In this document: one piece after another, positions 13,901-26,349 of the stretch
How the letters are laid out: every line of letters begins with the position of its first letter
Position numbering within the stretch: the first letter of the stretch is position 1
Origin: Polytrichum commune
Lineage: Eukaryota; Streptophyta; Polytrichopsida; Polytrichales; Polytrichaceae
NCBI GenBank assembly: GCA_950295325.1
Contig: OX485808.1
Location: forward strand, 996,501 to 1,056,500
Direction of reading: 5' to 3'
Length of the DNA: 60,000 nucleotides
The notes under the pieces: generated by a model
What the model saw: only the letters and a program-made list of their open reading frames with translations
Told to the model about the DNA's origin: nothing
The model's database searches: none
Made by a program: the position numbers and the translations under genes

Positions 13901-16900
13901 CTTCAATATTCTTCTATTTATTTGAAAAGTGCAAGGCTTGTCCATGTATACATGATTTATCATCTAAAATATTAGCCATCTGGGTGAATTTTTTGGCTGT
14001 ATCCAGATTATTGATCTCCGAACGCATAAAGTTTTCAAGACTTTGCAAGGAACTCACTCAAATGTAATACATCTGATCTCATTCATCTTCTATAGGTCGT
14101 TCTGTGCTGTCTGTCAAATGTGTACATCATGATTTATTTGGAAATAACTGTTTCATTTGTGTCTTCAATTGAATTGCAATGAATTAATGGTTAGTTCTTT
14201 TGCGTTTCCGAAATGTCTGTTTTGCACTCCAAACTAAACCACAGATCACCCAAAAAATAATCTGGTTCAAGAGATGGACAGGTGTCCTACATTCTTGACA
14301 ACTTTCATATGTGACGCCCTTTTGTGCATAAATTGGACAGATTTGCAGTGCTGTGCAATTTCATACACGAAAACCATGGGAAGGTATGACATACTACAGT
14401 AGTATGTAAAAATGAAAAGGTGCTTAATATTTTGTCATTGATCTGCTCTATTACCAACCAGGATGAAGCTCAAGGTTGATTTGGGTGCTTCAATGAGACT
14501 ACTCACAAAATAGAAACCTCTATGCTTGCCCTTGAAGTTTATTTTGCATCTTTGTAGTTATAACTGGAGGTTTGGACTCCAAAATAGCGAAGTGGGATTT
14601 CAACCGTGGAAGGCCACTGCAGGTTGTCGATCTGGGTAGGTTCCGCTCCCCTCAATTCTGCACTTGTTTCACTATTCTTCTAAACTATTCTTCTGGACGG
14701 TGTGTACACATAAGGCAAGCGGATTTAACTTAAACGAAATAGTCATGAACTTATTTGGGAGGACCTATATGTTCATAATGTGTGGTTAGGTGTGGATCTA
14801 AGAATGAATACCAAAAAAGCATCATGTGTTTTGAAGAGGTTGGACTACATGCTCAAAATTTGTGAACCATTCTAGGTTCAATAGTTATGAACTTAATTGG
14901 GAGGACCTATATGTTCATTTAATCTTCACTTCCACAAAATGAATATTAAGATATTCATGAGCTCCGAAAATATTGAAGAAAATGGCTATGGGCACGATTT
15001 AAATTTGCACTAAATATGTCATTCATATCCTTTGAGAATTGGGTGCAGAGTGAAAAGTGCCCGTTTAAGGCTCGCTTACTTTTACATACACTGAAAGTGC
15101 AAGAATATGGTCTCTACGTTCAGTTCTGGTAGCATGAATCTGGCACTTCTCAATGATTCTAAACCATTTTTTTTTTTTTAATAAAACTTGCAGCCTCCAC
15201 AGCCAGTTCCAGCAGTGAAGGCGTAGGCCGCATTTGCAACCCTCCGTTTGTTCACGCCCTGGCAGTCGTAGAGGGTGAGATTCCGGGAGATGCAGGAAAA
15301 TTAGTGGCAGTCGCCCGGGGCGATGGAGCTGTCGATGTATTTGACATGGGTCTTGAAATCTGCTCTTCCTCAAAAGGATCATCAAAAAAGAAGGCAACGA
15401 GTTTTGGTGCTATGAGCAAGAGGGCTGTGGATGATATGGACTTGAATGAAAAGGAGAAATCAGACCTTGATTCCCTGTTGCCTGGCAGAAAGCGGCATTT
15501 GCATTCCAGCATCGGTGGGCATGCCAGCATTGTCAATCATGTGTACTCACTTTTTACCCTCTACCCTCTATGACGCTCTTGGCCTTTTAAATCCACAATT
15601 TCTGAAGCAGTAAGGTATAAGTTGAGAGGGCCTAATTTGGTTAATCATCTTAATCAGACACCTATATTGAGTGGTGTGTGGTTTATATGTGGATCTAAGA
15701 ACAGACACCAAGAAGACATCGTGATTTTAAAAGAGATTGGATGACATGCTCAATACATGTTGACCATTCTAAGCTCAACAGTCAACAAAATTGGGGGGAC
15801 GTGTATGATTATATAATGAAAAAGAGGATCTTCCCTTTGATAATGAATAAGAAATTCATATGAACTCCAAAGATTATGCAGAAAATGACTCTAGGCATGA
15901 TTTGGATTTCCTAATTATCTCACACTAATTGCACATTTCATATCCCACGAGAAGTGGGTGCAGAGAGAATAGTGTCCATTTAAGGCCCACTTACCTTATG
16001 GGCCTAAAACGGACTATTAGCTCTGCAACCACTTCTCCTGAGATTTTGAATGCTTGATTAGGTCAAGATGATTAGCAATTCCAAATCAAGGTTGTAGCCA
16101 TTTTCCTAATTAGTTCTGGAGCTTATATGAATATATTATTCATTATCAAAGTGAAAATTCTCTTCTTAAATGATCATATAGGTGGACTATTGACTTAGAA
16201 TGCTTAACAAATATTGAGCACACAGTGCACTCTCTTTTAAACGCATGAAGTCTTGTTAGTGTCCACTCTTAGATCCACACACCACTCAATTATAGGTGTC
16301 TGATTAAGATAGGTAACCAAATTAGGCCTGCTTACCTTATACCAGGAACAATGTACTCAACCCCCAAAGGATGTTGAGAAGCTCTTTAATCTTGCAGTTT
16401 CTCCATCTAGAACCTAACAAAGGTTCCTACCTATGAATTTTGAAATAGTGATGCTGCTTATATGAATGTTTCAAGTCTAACAAAGACAATGCTTGAGATT
16501 CCTTGTGACATTTATATTAATTGTTTTCCATAACATGATCTGAATTGTCTTTGAAAGGTAAGAGCCTCCTGAAAGTACTTTTGTAATTACTATGAAAGGA
16601 ATTGCAGTTTAATAATTGTTGAATTCTAAGCATTCTCTCAAATACAAGAAAGCACTTGAATCTTCAGATAGTGATATGCATGTAGAGGAGCTAGTCAAAT
16701 CTGTTTTTAGAAAATTAATTGAATATAAGAATCGATCAAATACATATGTCAGCCTTGGTCGATCAAGGGCAGTGAGATTCAGCCATCAGGGGTTAATTTC
16801 AAGAAATTGTTGTACAGATCATTCGCAAGGTTTGGAGAGAAGGGCCGGTTTCTAGTCTCCGGGGGTAATGACACTTTCATCAAGCTTTGGGATTGGGCTC

Positions 16901-17360
16901 TTCAAGACAAATCAGTGGCTTCAAAATCACTTGATACCACAAATAATGATGGTCCTCTCGTAGTGAACATTAAGCACAAGCGAAAGGTGAGACCTGCAAG
17001 CTAAGGCTATATTATCATCTAGAGTTATCCTAGAGAACTCTGCTGTGTCTTGTCACATTTTCCTGAAACTACCTGATAGTAGTTTCCAACAGATTTTCAT
17101 GGTTTTCATGCTAGATTTTCATGCTAGATTTTCATGGTTCTAAAAACATTATATGCAACCAGGATCTCATTTTCAAATTTCACTCTAGATGGGATACATT
17201 TCTGATAATATGACATATGTTCTTTGTTGCTGATTTCTGATTGTTTATATTCTATTATGGCTTATTGCAGGTCAATTGGTTGAGCACAACATCAGCAGAT
17301 AGAGAGAATTTGATAGTGGCGGACACATCCAAAGTGCTCAGTATTTACAACATTCTGTAG
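10909..17360 (+). CDS. WDR53: WDR53-like WD40 repeat protein, 11 exons
   Basis: The spliced reading frame has 389 codons plus stop. Exons: 10,909-11,013; 12,058-12,157; 12,695-12,756; 13,288-13,344; 13,583-13,642; 14,007-14,063; 14,341-14,383; 14,558-14,635; 15,194-15,542; 16,818-16,986; 17,271-17,360. All introns are GT-AG and phases agree. WD40 signatures in order: GHTDSVLS (12-19), VFDLR (41-45), CLDLRQ (84-89), AAADDSGETKIIDLR, ITGGLDSKIAKWDF, FLVSGGNDTFIKLWDW, and the C-terminal VNWLSTT...LIVADTSKVLSIYNIL. Order and C-terminus match animal WDR53 (about 358 residues), including the EEIN, ADDSG and VNWL...VAD landmarks. Residues about 240-285 form a charged Ser/Lys insert with an RKRH basic patch. 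Human WDR53 has been listed among DDB1-CUL4-associated WD40 proteins; that role here is inferred. For exon 9 the donor at 15,543 joined to the acceptor before 16,818 restores VNHVSFARFGEKG, better than the alternative donor two bases upstream. The exon 4 acceptor is weak (alternative at 13,298, out of phase). Introns are swollen by small transposons. Confidence 0.88.
11101..11512 (+). repeat. Tandem duplication in intron 1
   Basis: Two direct copies, 11,101-11,328 and 11,329-11,512, share TTGAAGTAAA at their starts, TTCATGCAACAATT, ATATCACATTCTTCAT and CGATTCTTACTCGAATGAAG. They are clearly diverged, so the duplication is not recent. No open frame is shared. Confidence 0.75.
12247..12624. mobile_element. 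Mariner-like MITE (family M), copy 1, intron 2
   Basis: 378 bases flanked by TA on both sides. The ends read AGGTAGATGGG and, reversed, AGGCAGAAAACC. The interior has the family landmarks GGATATGAAACA, GTTGACTATTGAGCCTAGAA and ATTTTGAGCATGTAGTCCAA. It has no coding capacity. The TA flanks fit a Tc1/mariner-type origin; that class is an inference from the TSD. Confidence 0.75.
12877..13254. mobile_element. Mariner-like MITE (family M), copy 2, intron 3
   Basis: 378 bases, same length and orientation as the copy in intron 2. It ends in TTCTACCT followed by TA; the left flank is TG instead of TA. It stops only 33 bases before the exon 4 acceptor, so it replaces most of the normal acceptor region. 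Confidence 0.75.
14713..15082. mobile_element. Mariner-like MITE (family M), copy 3, intron 8, inverted
   Basis: 370 bases in opposite orientation to copies 1 and 2, flanked by TA. Ends AGGCAAGCGGATTTAA and, reversed, AAGTAAGCGAGCCTTAA. Confidence 0.72.
15613..15996. mobile_element. Mariner-like MITE (family M), copy 4, intron 9, inverted
   Basis: 384 bases, flanked by TA, inverted relative to copy 1. The right end reads AAGGCCCACTTACCT. It directly abuts the next copy. Confidence 0.75.
15999..16337. mobile_element. Mariner-like MITE (family M), copy 5, intron 9
   Basis: Forward orientation. The right end (AGGCCTGCTTACCT then TA) is intact. The left end begins at GGGCCTAAAACGG, missing the outer AGGTAAGT, and touches copy 4, giving a head-to-head pair. 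Confidence 0.65.
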
Positions 17361-18310
17361 CTGAAATGGGTTGCATTCTCTCCTCACTTCAGCCAATAAG
17401 TCATTTTTTTCCCTGGAAACAAAAGCATCTTCAGACTGCAAAGCTGGACGCATTCTTGATGGCCACTAATGGACAGGTAAAAGTATATGTCACATATGAG
17501 AGATGGCAAGAACTCTTCCTCATTCTATTGTCACTTCAAACACAAGAGCTATTAGAGTCATGTGTAAACTCTTGGGATCAAACTTCCATTGACTTCGCTA
17601 AAATGCGAGTTTAAGAGCTTCCCCATAAAGTCACCCAAGTTTCCTTTAGGCTTGAATTAACATGCTCAAAGAGTGGTGTTAGGCTATCGCAAAATGGTTT
17701 ACTAGTTTGTCATACTAGAAGTGGGCCAAGCTAGCTTTGCATAGGCCGATTCAAGATTTAAGGTGATTGGTCTCATGAGCATACCCTATTTTTAATCTTA
17801 AAGTTCTTTCAAGTTTTTGGGATGGCAAGTGGAAGTCCAGAAGTTTCACCCAACTTTCAACATTATGCTCATACACACGACAAACTAACGAACTCTTAAT
17901 GAAAAATTTGCTCAAAGATGGATTAAACCCACAATTTTGTCTCAATGTGAGGGACATTTTGCATAAGTCTATTGTTAAGATTGTTGTCAAAACAACATGG
18001 TAGGTGGATGTGAAGCCCATAGGTATAGGACAGACCACACATAGGAACATATTTGAGGGGGTTAGTTTCACCTTACTTTCAATACTTGAAGGAAATTGTT
18101 AAATCAATCACGTAGTTTGTTAAAACGACCATAGAGATGTGTTGTGTGGTCATATGACCTATAAGAATTTGAATTTTCTTCTCACACATGAAGAGGAGGA
18201 AGGTATTAGGTCTATGTTGAAATTAATAAACTTGGCCAACTTGGATGACAAGTCAGAGACTAGTCAACACCTTACATATTAACTGATCATTTTATCCAAA
18301 CAATCCCCTA
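17361..18310. other. 3' flank of WDR53-like gene; no further gene
   Basis: After the stop there is a likely 3' UTR with a weak poly(A)-type word (CCAATAAG at about 17,392). No long frame has a recognisable domain; 17,366-17,614 (82 codons) is unsupported. Confidence 0.5.
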
Positions 18311-18314
18311 TTTA

Positions 18315-18683
18315 AAAGCAAGGTCCAAGGACACTTTTCTCTTGGCACCCACTTCTCGTAGGATATGAAGCACACAATTAGTGCGAGATAAGTAGCAAAT
18401 CCAAGTCATGCCCATAGCCATTTGCCTCATACTTTTTGGAGCGCATATGAACATCTTATTTATCTCCAAAATGAAGATTCTCATGCTGATTAAATGGTCA
18501 TATAGATCTCCCCCAATTATGTTAATCACCGAACCTATAATAGTTATCATATTTTGAGCATGTAGTCCAATCTCTTCTAAACACATATTTTTGGGTGTCC
18601 ATGCTTAGATCCACACCTTGCCACATACCACTAAAATATGGGTGGCCAAATTATTCCTATGTTGCATTTAGGCACATCTACCT
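18315..18683. mobile_element. Mariner-like MITE (family M), copy 6
   Basis: 369 bases, flanked by TA on both sides, forward orientation. It has the family landmarks GTAGGATATGAAGCACA and TTTTGAGCATGTAGTCCAA. Confidence 0.72.
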
Positions 18684-18689
18684 TAGGCA

Positions 18690-20030
18690 GTGTAGTGATG
18701 TGAAGCATTTTAGTGGTGTGGTTCTTAAATTTCTGCTTTTAGGCCCCATGACACATTTGTTGTAGCACTATGTATGTACATTGAAGGTAACTACATTCTT
18801 GAATTTTATGATGCATAATGAAGATTTTCTTCTAATATTTTTGCTTCCTTGTCAGTTACAGATTATTGCCAGATCAAACTGTGCCTAGCATCCTGGGATT
18901 GGGTTTAGCAGGTTCAAGTTTGAAGCCCAAGTTTTGAAGCAAATGTGACCACCAAGACTTATAACATCCACAGAGAAATATAGGTTTGATTTGTGGATGA
19001 CTAGCCAGTGACCTAGTTCTACAGATTTGAAAACAAAATTATACAGTGATGTTGGTAGATTTCTCTTGAATTCTCACTGATTTAAAGTGGTAGTACACCA
19101 GTATTGCCTCTTAGTGTGGATAACTATATGGAATTCCATGTCGCTGAACTTTTCACTAAGAGTGTCATTTCTACCAAGTAATTTATGTCATATTCCTTGA
19201 TGTGTACATGAGCCATTTACGTTAACTGGGTATAAAATGGCTTTGTTATTATAAAGCTATAACAATTTGTAACTCCAAATGGAAATCCACACTAATAGGT
19301 GATACTGGTGCTCATGTTGTATTTTGATTGTTCTTCTGATATCTCACACCAAGAGTATCGACAATCTGTATGAAGGATTTTGCTAGAATTGTGCAATTGA
19401 AAGTAATTAGTGCCTTTTGGTATGAATGGGTTTGTAATACCACTTGACGTCATCTTAAGGAACTTGCAACACACACCATATTTTTTAAATACCATTATGA
19501 TCTGAAATGAAATGATGAATTGTTTCTGAGTAGCCATCATTTGCAGAAACAACCCTTCATTTGAAAGCTAGCTCGTAGAGAGCTTCCTAACGAGCTACCG
19601 CTCACCACTAGGTTCTCAAAGATCAGCACGCAACAATTTATAAGATGAAAGTAGGTGAGATTCTTCATGAAGCATGATGATGCTAGTAGGTTTTTAATAC
19701 CAAGCCGCATGTTTAATCCCTACTTGGTTTGAAATTGTTAATGTTGAACATTGTGTTTACAAATTTACTTCTTTGGGTATCACAAAGATAACATTATTCA
19801 ACCACGTCTTGGATGTCTTTATTGCACGCATAATGACTACAAGACGCTTGGTGAAGACCAGATTCAAACAATTGGCTAGTTCAAGGTGAGATTACAATAG
19901 AACTTGTGCAAACTTTGATGTGAGCATGTCAACTTTCTCTTTTTTTGTTTTTAAAAAGCTCAGCCTGTTTGCAGCCTGATGAGCTAGATTTCATATAGAA
20001 AGGGGAGTCAGAAGTAGGCCTGAATAATGG
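18690..20030. other. No recognisable gene
   Basis: AT-rich DNA with only short frames; I see no conserved motif or terminal repeat. Confidence 0.55.
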
Positions 20031-20260
20031 GTGAGAAGGAATTATTGCATACAAGCGTACCTCTCTATCATCCAACATGAAGGCCCTGAAAATGTATGCA
20101 ACCCAGAGTTTCTATTTCCACTTCATTCGACTTTGGAATTAGCTTAAAAGACCTTGAATTTGTCTAGTGAGATGGATTGGCCATCAATCTATAGGAGATC
20201 AAGTTTTATGTTGAATGGATGAGAGGCAAGCTTGTATGCGAGCAGTGATTGGGGAGATTT
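20031..20260. mobile_element. Small TIR element, family G, copy 1 (decayed)
   Basis: It shares with the copies at 40,930, 50,557 and 50,868 the left block GGAATTATTGCATACAAGCG, the interior TTAGCTTAAAAGACC and the right block GGATGAGAGG. Its outer ends are worn and no TSD can be read. Confidence 0.6.
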
Positions 20261-20340
20261 TTGGGCACAGTTGGTTGAGATCCTAGTGTTTGCAAGTCCA
20301 ACCGATTACATGTTGACATCCTTTGGTTTTCCTTTCTTAA

Positions 20341-20465
20341 ATTGGGGGTATACTCTATAAATTCCTCTAAAATGAACGGTAATTTTCCTGTAGTCTTGAA
20401 CTTCAACTGGTTATTCCTCAAACTCAACTGATTCATTTGTAACTAACTGCCGGTTCTCCCCAATC
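20341..20465 (-). repeat. Dispersed repeat E, copy 2
   Basis: Reverse-complement match to 7,858-7,970. It lies 80 bases from the preceding TIR element. Confidence 0.55.
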
Positions 20466-20469
20466 ATAG

Positions 20470-22300
20470 TATGCAACGATTCCCTATCTCCTGAACAATG
20501 TTATAAATTTTGAACTTCCATTGAATATCTTATACATACGGAGAGGGTTTTTAGGGATTTTGGGTGAAACAGTGACTAGTCAACTTAGCCGCTTAGCGCA
20601 TGGCAGTGGCCTTGGAATATAAGCTCTCGAGTCTCAATGTCACCTGATTCCAATTGTAAGGCCAGCCCTACCTCCCTCCAATGTTGCCCATGAGTTGACC
20701 AAAAACCAAAAAAAGTAAAAAGAAAAAAACGTTTGTGTTTTTGTGAAGTACACTTTGAATGTACTTGCTTGCAGGATAGGTATAAGCATAAGTTATCCTT
20801 TAGTTGTCCTCAAGAGACACCTTCTTCAACAACCCTTGAATAATGAAGAAAGGACCAGAATTCAATGGCCGCAATTTGATGACTTGGGTGGTACCTTGCT
20901 ACAATTGCTTGATTACAGGGAAATCTTTGCATACTATTAGTTTTAGTTGTACTTTTTTCTTTTCTTTTCTTTTCAAACTCTACACAAAAGCCTAAGTGGT
21001 TGGAACTTCTGCGGATGCCATTTACATCCTTAAATGTGTGATTTATGAATGGAAATATCAATTTCAGCCAATACCTAAAGATTGTATTGTCTTTGTAGAT
21101 GTTTCGAGCAATTAAATTGATTAAGAAATAAAAGGGTTTTGTTACACAAAATATTGTGTATTTTTTTATTCATTTGAAGAGACTTTTCCATATTTAATAT
21201 CTTTGGACCATGCACATGACATGACATGACTCTGAGGATCTATAAAATTGATAAATTTGTAATTGTATGTGATCATGGGTTTAAAGTAATTTGAATGCTT
21301 TAAAAGTATGTTTGCTAAATTAATGATGAAACAATTTGTGAAGTTTTCATGACAACCCTTATAATATGGCTCACTCTTTTAAACATTGTCAAGTGCATAT
21401 TCCAAATAATACAATATATTTTGATATTGAATCTATCAAATCTAAGGGAATCTATATATAACATTGATCAACGGCTTGGGCATGTGTTATGGGCTCAAGT
21501 GCCAATTTTAACTTGTACCTAGACAATGTCCTATGGGTTCCTTAGGGATCCCCTCATACTCATATTCAATATGCATTAGAGTTAGTTGCGAAGGGGATAG
21601 GGTGGCACATGTGTCCGTGTAACTACTTGCTTACTAGTGCCCATAATGACATTCAATTGCCCTTATCCACCTGGCCAGCCAAGAATTGATCTGAGAATCG
21701 TACACACATAGTACAACAGTGAATGTTACCAATTTAACATATGGTTTGACAAAGGACTACATGGTAGTTTATCTAGTCAACAATGTTGAAATGAAATGTA
21801 TGTCACTCTCATGAGAAGCTAAATTATATTATGTATGATACATATTATCTCGATGCTAGACGATTTGTGTTGTTCACAATATTACGATTCGATTCTAAAT
21901 AGTGGGGCTAGACTATAATGTGAACCCACAATAATACATACTTAGTCTAGCATTTCAATATATAACGGTCTTAAATCAATGATTCTCGAAGCTGTCAAGA
22001 GAACTACAACATGTGTTATGTAGTGTCACTGCTTCTTTTCCTAATAGTTGAGCTATGCTATAAGCTTTTCCTACTTTAGAGCATGTATATTTCAATTTCT
22101 ACAAACAACCTTCCGTTTGCATTTGCTATGAAAATTGTGAAACATAAATGATTCACTTGCAGTGGTAGAGAAATGACATTGAGGTAAACATTCAAGCACT
22201 TCGGGCCGGAACTACAAATACTGTCATTTATCCTAAATACATACCATGAATCATTCGAGAATGCACTTATGTAATGGGTTCCTTTAGAGAAGCTGAATCA
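20470..22300. other. No recognisable gene
   Basis: AT-rich intergenic sequence. The frame 20,743-20,940 and its mirror are unsupported. No element ends were recognised. Confidence 0.5.
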
Positions 22301-22301
22301 A

Positions 22302-22785
22302 TGGCCCTTTCCCACCTGACTTTACCAAATAACCAAAGTCTTTCCTAAAAACCAAGTAAAGCTCTCTCGGTTATTGAGGAAGCATCTGGCTATCCGAGTA
22401 CAATTATAAGAACTTGTTCTGGAGATTTTCAAGTAGGTTTTAGTTAAGTAGCTCTCATACATGTTCATTGTTTTATCTACCAAGTAATGAATGTTTGGAT
22501 AGTTTTTATCCCGTCCTCAAATACCTAACCATTCATCTATCTTACCATCTGTGTTTGTTAATGAAGCCCCTCGTGCCTTCATAGCTAAGACTAAAAGCAA
22601 CCAATCACAAGGGCCGGAGGCAACACTCTTGAAGGCTCTACATCCTTCCCTCATCACTAGGTACCAATGAGAGGGTTGGTGCTTGAGGTTTAAAACCTCT
22701 GCCTTTAAAACATGTCATGTCATTTGCCATCTAGGCTCGGGACTAAATAATGTCGATGGTGTGAAGGTTGTGTTCTTGGAACAAA
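22302..22785. mobile_element. Harbinger-like MITE (family H1), copy 3, truncated
   Basis: It starts with TGGCCCTTTCCCACCTGACT, then the H1 interior (CATGTTCATTGTTTTATCTACC, shortened here to CATTGTTTTATCTACC, and AAAAGCAACCAATCACAAGG). It is inverted relative to the copy at 30,536. Its distal end is lost where the next repeat begins. Confidence 0.7.
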
Positions 22786-22789
22786 CTCT

Positions 22790-23335
22790 GTTGCGCACCT
22801 CTTCATGAGTGCTCGAAACACCTTGGGCACAAGGGAGACCCGGGAGTGACAGCCGGGACTTGTGGTGCCATTGGCGAGAGGGCCCAAGTGGTCCTAGTGT
22901 GGGTGAGGGCCCCGGGCGTTGGGAACGCCTCCCACCCATGGAGACTAGGAGTCATGAGGGAAAGGCCATGAGCATTGGGTAGGTTATGGCGTATGCATTC
23001 TAGAGTGCTCAAGAACACCTCAATCGGAGGTGTGAGCTAAGAGATATGGCAATTTGAGTGGGGCGCTGCCTAGGGACAGCAATGACCTGGCAGTGGCGCA
23101 CAGGACTACCGAGGTTAGAACAGCCATACCGAGGTCTCAATACTTGCCAGAATGGGGCATGTGAGGGGTCTATCGGCATCTACGCACAAAGTAGAGTAGA
23201 TGTCGATGAAGTGGGTTGCTTGATAGAATCAAAGATCATACAACAAAGTTATGGAGGTTTGAAGCTACTTGGGGCTTCTAGTCCCAACGGCTAAAGGAAA
23301 ATGTCTACTTGGCCAAACCCAAGTTTTTTAGCTCA
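22790..23335. repeat. LTR-like dispersed repeat, copy B (inverted)
   Basis: Reverse-complement homologue of 2,566-3,110. Frames such as 22,768-22,971 are by-products of its GC-rich sequence. It lies against the broken end of the H1 element, so it may have inserted into or recombined with that element. Confidence 0.55.
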
Positions 23336-23469
23336 AATCTACCAATGTAGTGCTTTGCTATGTGAATAACAAAGTATAATTCCAAATAGAATTTGGCTCA
23401 TTCATGGCCCCACCCAATATACATATTCAATTGAATGAATTTATTTATTTTTGGCACAAATTAAAATAG

Positions 23470-26340
23470 AATTCAATTGCAAGGAGAAACCAATACAACC
23501 ATTTTGGGAAAATTCACAAAACCACCAAGGGGAAATCAAAAAAGGATCCCTATCTAGGGCCAAACCTTCCAAGTAACCACTAAATTACTACAAGTGACAA
23601 TAAATCCTTTAACACACCAAACTGAATTAAATTCATCAAGAATATCTTGATAGGTAACATCTGGGGCTTTTTGAAGATCCTTGAGCATATATTGCCACTC
23701 AAAACGACCATAATCAAGCAAAACATCCCAAACAACCTAATGCCTCTTTTCCACATGCTAGGAAGTGTTGTTGAAAATCATATCATTCCATTGGTGCCAA
23801 ATGATTCATGGAAGGCCACTCCTCAAGAAAAGCCAGATTCTACTAAAAGGTTTTAATTGCTTATTGAGAGGCTTGTCAAAAAAAAAAGACATTACATCAT
23901 GGAAAAATATTTTTGGGGGCCAAGGTTACCTCTCTTAGCGGAAAGTTTCCAACTGATGTTAGCAACATAACAATAAACATGTTGAGTGAGTGGATAGCTT
24001 AAGAACCTATGCTCCACCAACTCCACATGTTGTGGACCACAATGCGTGCAACTCTTGTCAATTGTGGCCAAGGTCCACCCTCGCCATTCATTCACTACCA
24101 CCGCCTTATGGAGATGTGACCAAAGGAAAACGACTTCATTATGCACTTTGTGTTTGTGCCAAATCAAATTTACCCTTAGAGAAGTAAAAGGGGTATCTCA
24201 TACTTCCACTTGTCATGAATTGATTTCTTGAGAGCAACTTGTGTAGTGATCCAAGGTGTATCAAGCTTGGAAAAGCACGCCAAGAGAGGAGCCACATCAG
24301 GCCAACACCCATCTCAATGTGTCAAACAAAAGTTGATCTAACTTCCCAAAAAACAAAGTAGATTTAGTTTGAGCACAACCTCTAGTCAAAATATCAACTC
24401 TCACCTTTGACATCCACCCTAAGAACACGGTAGTTGGTTCCACATTCCTCATGTTGGAGAAAACCATTATGAGAGTAAATTATTACGACCCAACTCTAGA
24501 CTCAGGAAAAATTCCCATGAAATCTGCACTAAAATGCACTGGCTCAAACCTAAATTCCTTAAGGTAGCTAGTTTTATTGACCCGTTCAAGAAGCGAACCC
24601 TCTTGAGTCTTGTGAAGTCCAACTCATTCTTGTGATGTAGGAAAAACATCATGTTGGCTAAGTATTGTCTCTTTAAAAGCCCCATAGTGTCTTCAATGCA
24701 GGAAGGAGAAAGGAAAGTAAAAAAAATGTGCCATCCCCTTCCAAGCTTTGAGCAATATGCCGCCAAATTTGGACCTGCCCTTGATGGAGAAAGTTGGAGA
24801 GAACAACCAAAGAGAAGATGAACTCCATCTCCCATGACTAGAAGGTTGCATTTGGTTAATGCAATACCTCATAAGTACTCGTAGGTTTGAGTGGCCAAAG
24901 ATAAGTGCTTGGAACAAACCACTTGCTCATGAATGCTGTCATAGCATCATTTGGAGAGGTAAGATTGAGTCTCCCAACCTTCTTGGCCATAGTGTAGTTG
25001 TCCCAGTTAACTCGCACACGTGTCGTGTTCTCGGAACCCGACCACATGTAATTCCTTAGCAAGGCTTTGATCTTTCTAAGAACCTACTTAGACCCAACAT
25101 CAAACCACTATGAAGTACCATAATGACGACATCAAGACTTGGTTCACAATGAGGGTTCTGCTGGCAACTGAAAAGTGTATAGATTTCTAGTACTTCAGTT
25201 TATTCTTGACATGATCTATCAAGAATTGTTCAATGTTCTCCAAGTCAAAATGTAAGCTTAAAATGGAGTTCCAAGGAGTTTAGAAAGGTCATCAGAAAGA
25301 GGCCACTTCCATCGGTACTTCCTCACCCACTTTGGTGGAGTGCCACAACCGTACCAATATACTCTTGGTCTAGTAAATTTCCAACCCGGAAGCAGGTCCA
25401 AATCTGTATAAAATGTCAACCAAATTATCAACATTTGACTCATCTGCTTTCATTGTGAATGAAGTTTCATCATCATGCTAACTAATGATTTGTTGGGTGT
25501 CACTATGTGGAAGAAATATACCTTTGATAAGGCCTCCCATCACATCTTCTTTGATCGCTGCATTCAAAGCTTCTACAACTATAATGAGAAGGTAAGGGAC
25601 AAAAAGACAACCTTGACGGACACCTCTACGTAATTCTAAGGGATATGTCGTCTGATCATTGATATTGACAAATTTGGATGAAGGAGTCAGGCATCCCTAA
25701 CTCTAATTCTAACTAATTCTAAGGGATATTTGTCAATCTCAAGCTAACCCTTTCCTTGAACAAGTGCGCAATGAAGCCACATGTGACACCATTTGGGAAT
25801 TGTCCTCTTGCCAATGATTTATTCACCATGATCGTGAAGTCCATGCTCACGAAGCTCCAGTAAGTTTAAGGAAGTATGTTGTAAAACCATCTGGGCCTGG
25901 ATTTTTTCCCCTCGCAAGTGCATGCACTACACTAGTGAAATCCTCTTCAATGTTGGGGCCCTCCATCACTCTCTGAGCAACTTTGGAGAATTTAATTGGA
26001 ATCCGACGTAGTAGCTCCGCGTAGCAATACGCACATTGTCCATCCGGCTCCATGTTGGAGTAGAAGTCCAGAGTAGAATGAATTGCAAACCATAACAAGG
26101 TCCCTCTCGAGGAGACCATTATCTCATCCTCGTCATACAACTTAGTAATGAGGCCACCCGCCGGGCGCTCTTTGATTGAGGAGAAGAACAACTTGTTCAT
26201 CCTATTTCTAGATTCCATCCATCTAGTTCTAGATCAAATCCTACATCCATCTTCTTTCCTTTTAGCAAGGGCCCTACCATCCTTGATGGCCACTTTACAC
26301 GCCAAATTTTGTGGATCTAAATGAAGTTGGGCATGCCAAA
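23470..26340 (-). mobile_element. L1-type LINE remnant, ORF2 part
   Basis: On the minus strand, broken frames can be read in order: GKNPGPDGFTTYFLK (near 25,880), RRGVRQGCLFVPYLL followed by the GGLIKGIFLP block (near 25,550-25,640), an H-D-D-E tetrad in place of YADD (near 25,470), SLWYFIVVW (near 25,100), LRNYMWSG (near 25,050), SPNDAMTAFMSKW, and a zf-RVT-like end with CTHCG and H-x-F spacing (23,892-24,167). This is the usual order of plant L1 reverse transcriptases: finger/palm motifs, thumb, then the zinc-binding module. At least four frameshifts or stops and a short duplicated block near 25,640-25,735 make it inactive. The 5' end with the endonuclease is absent or unrecognisable upstream of 26,340. 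Confidence 0.85.
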
Positions 26341-26349
26341 AAAATTCTA

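Noticed and set aside
24467-25062. Separate small genes on both strands
   Set aside because: The minus-strand frames are consecutive pieces of one frameshifted LINE; the plus-strand frames are mirrors.
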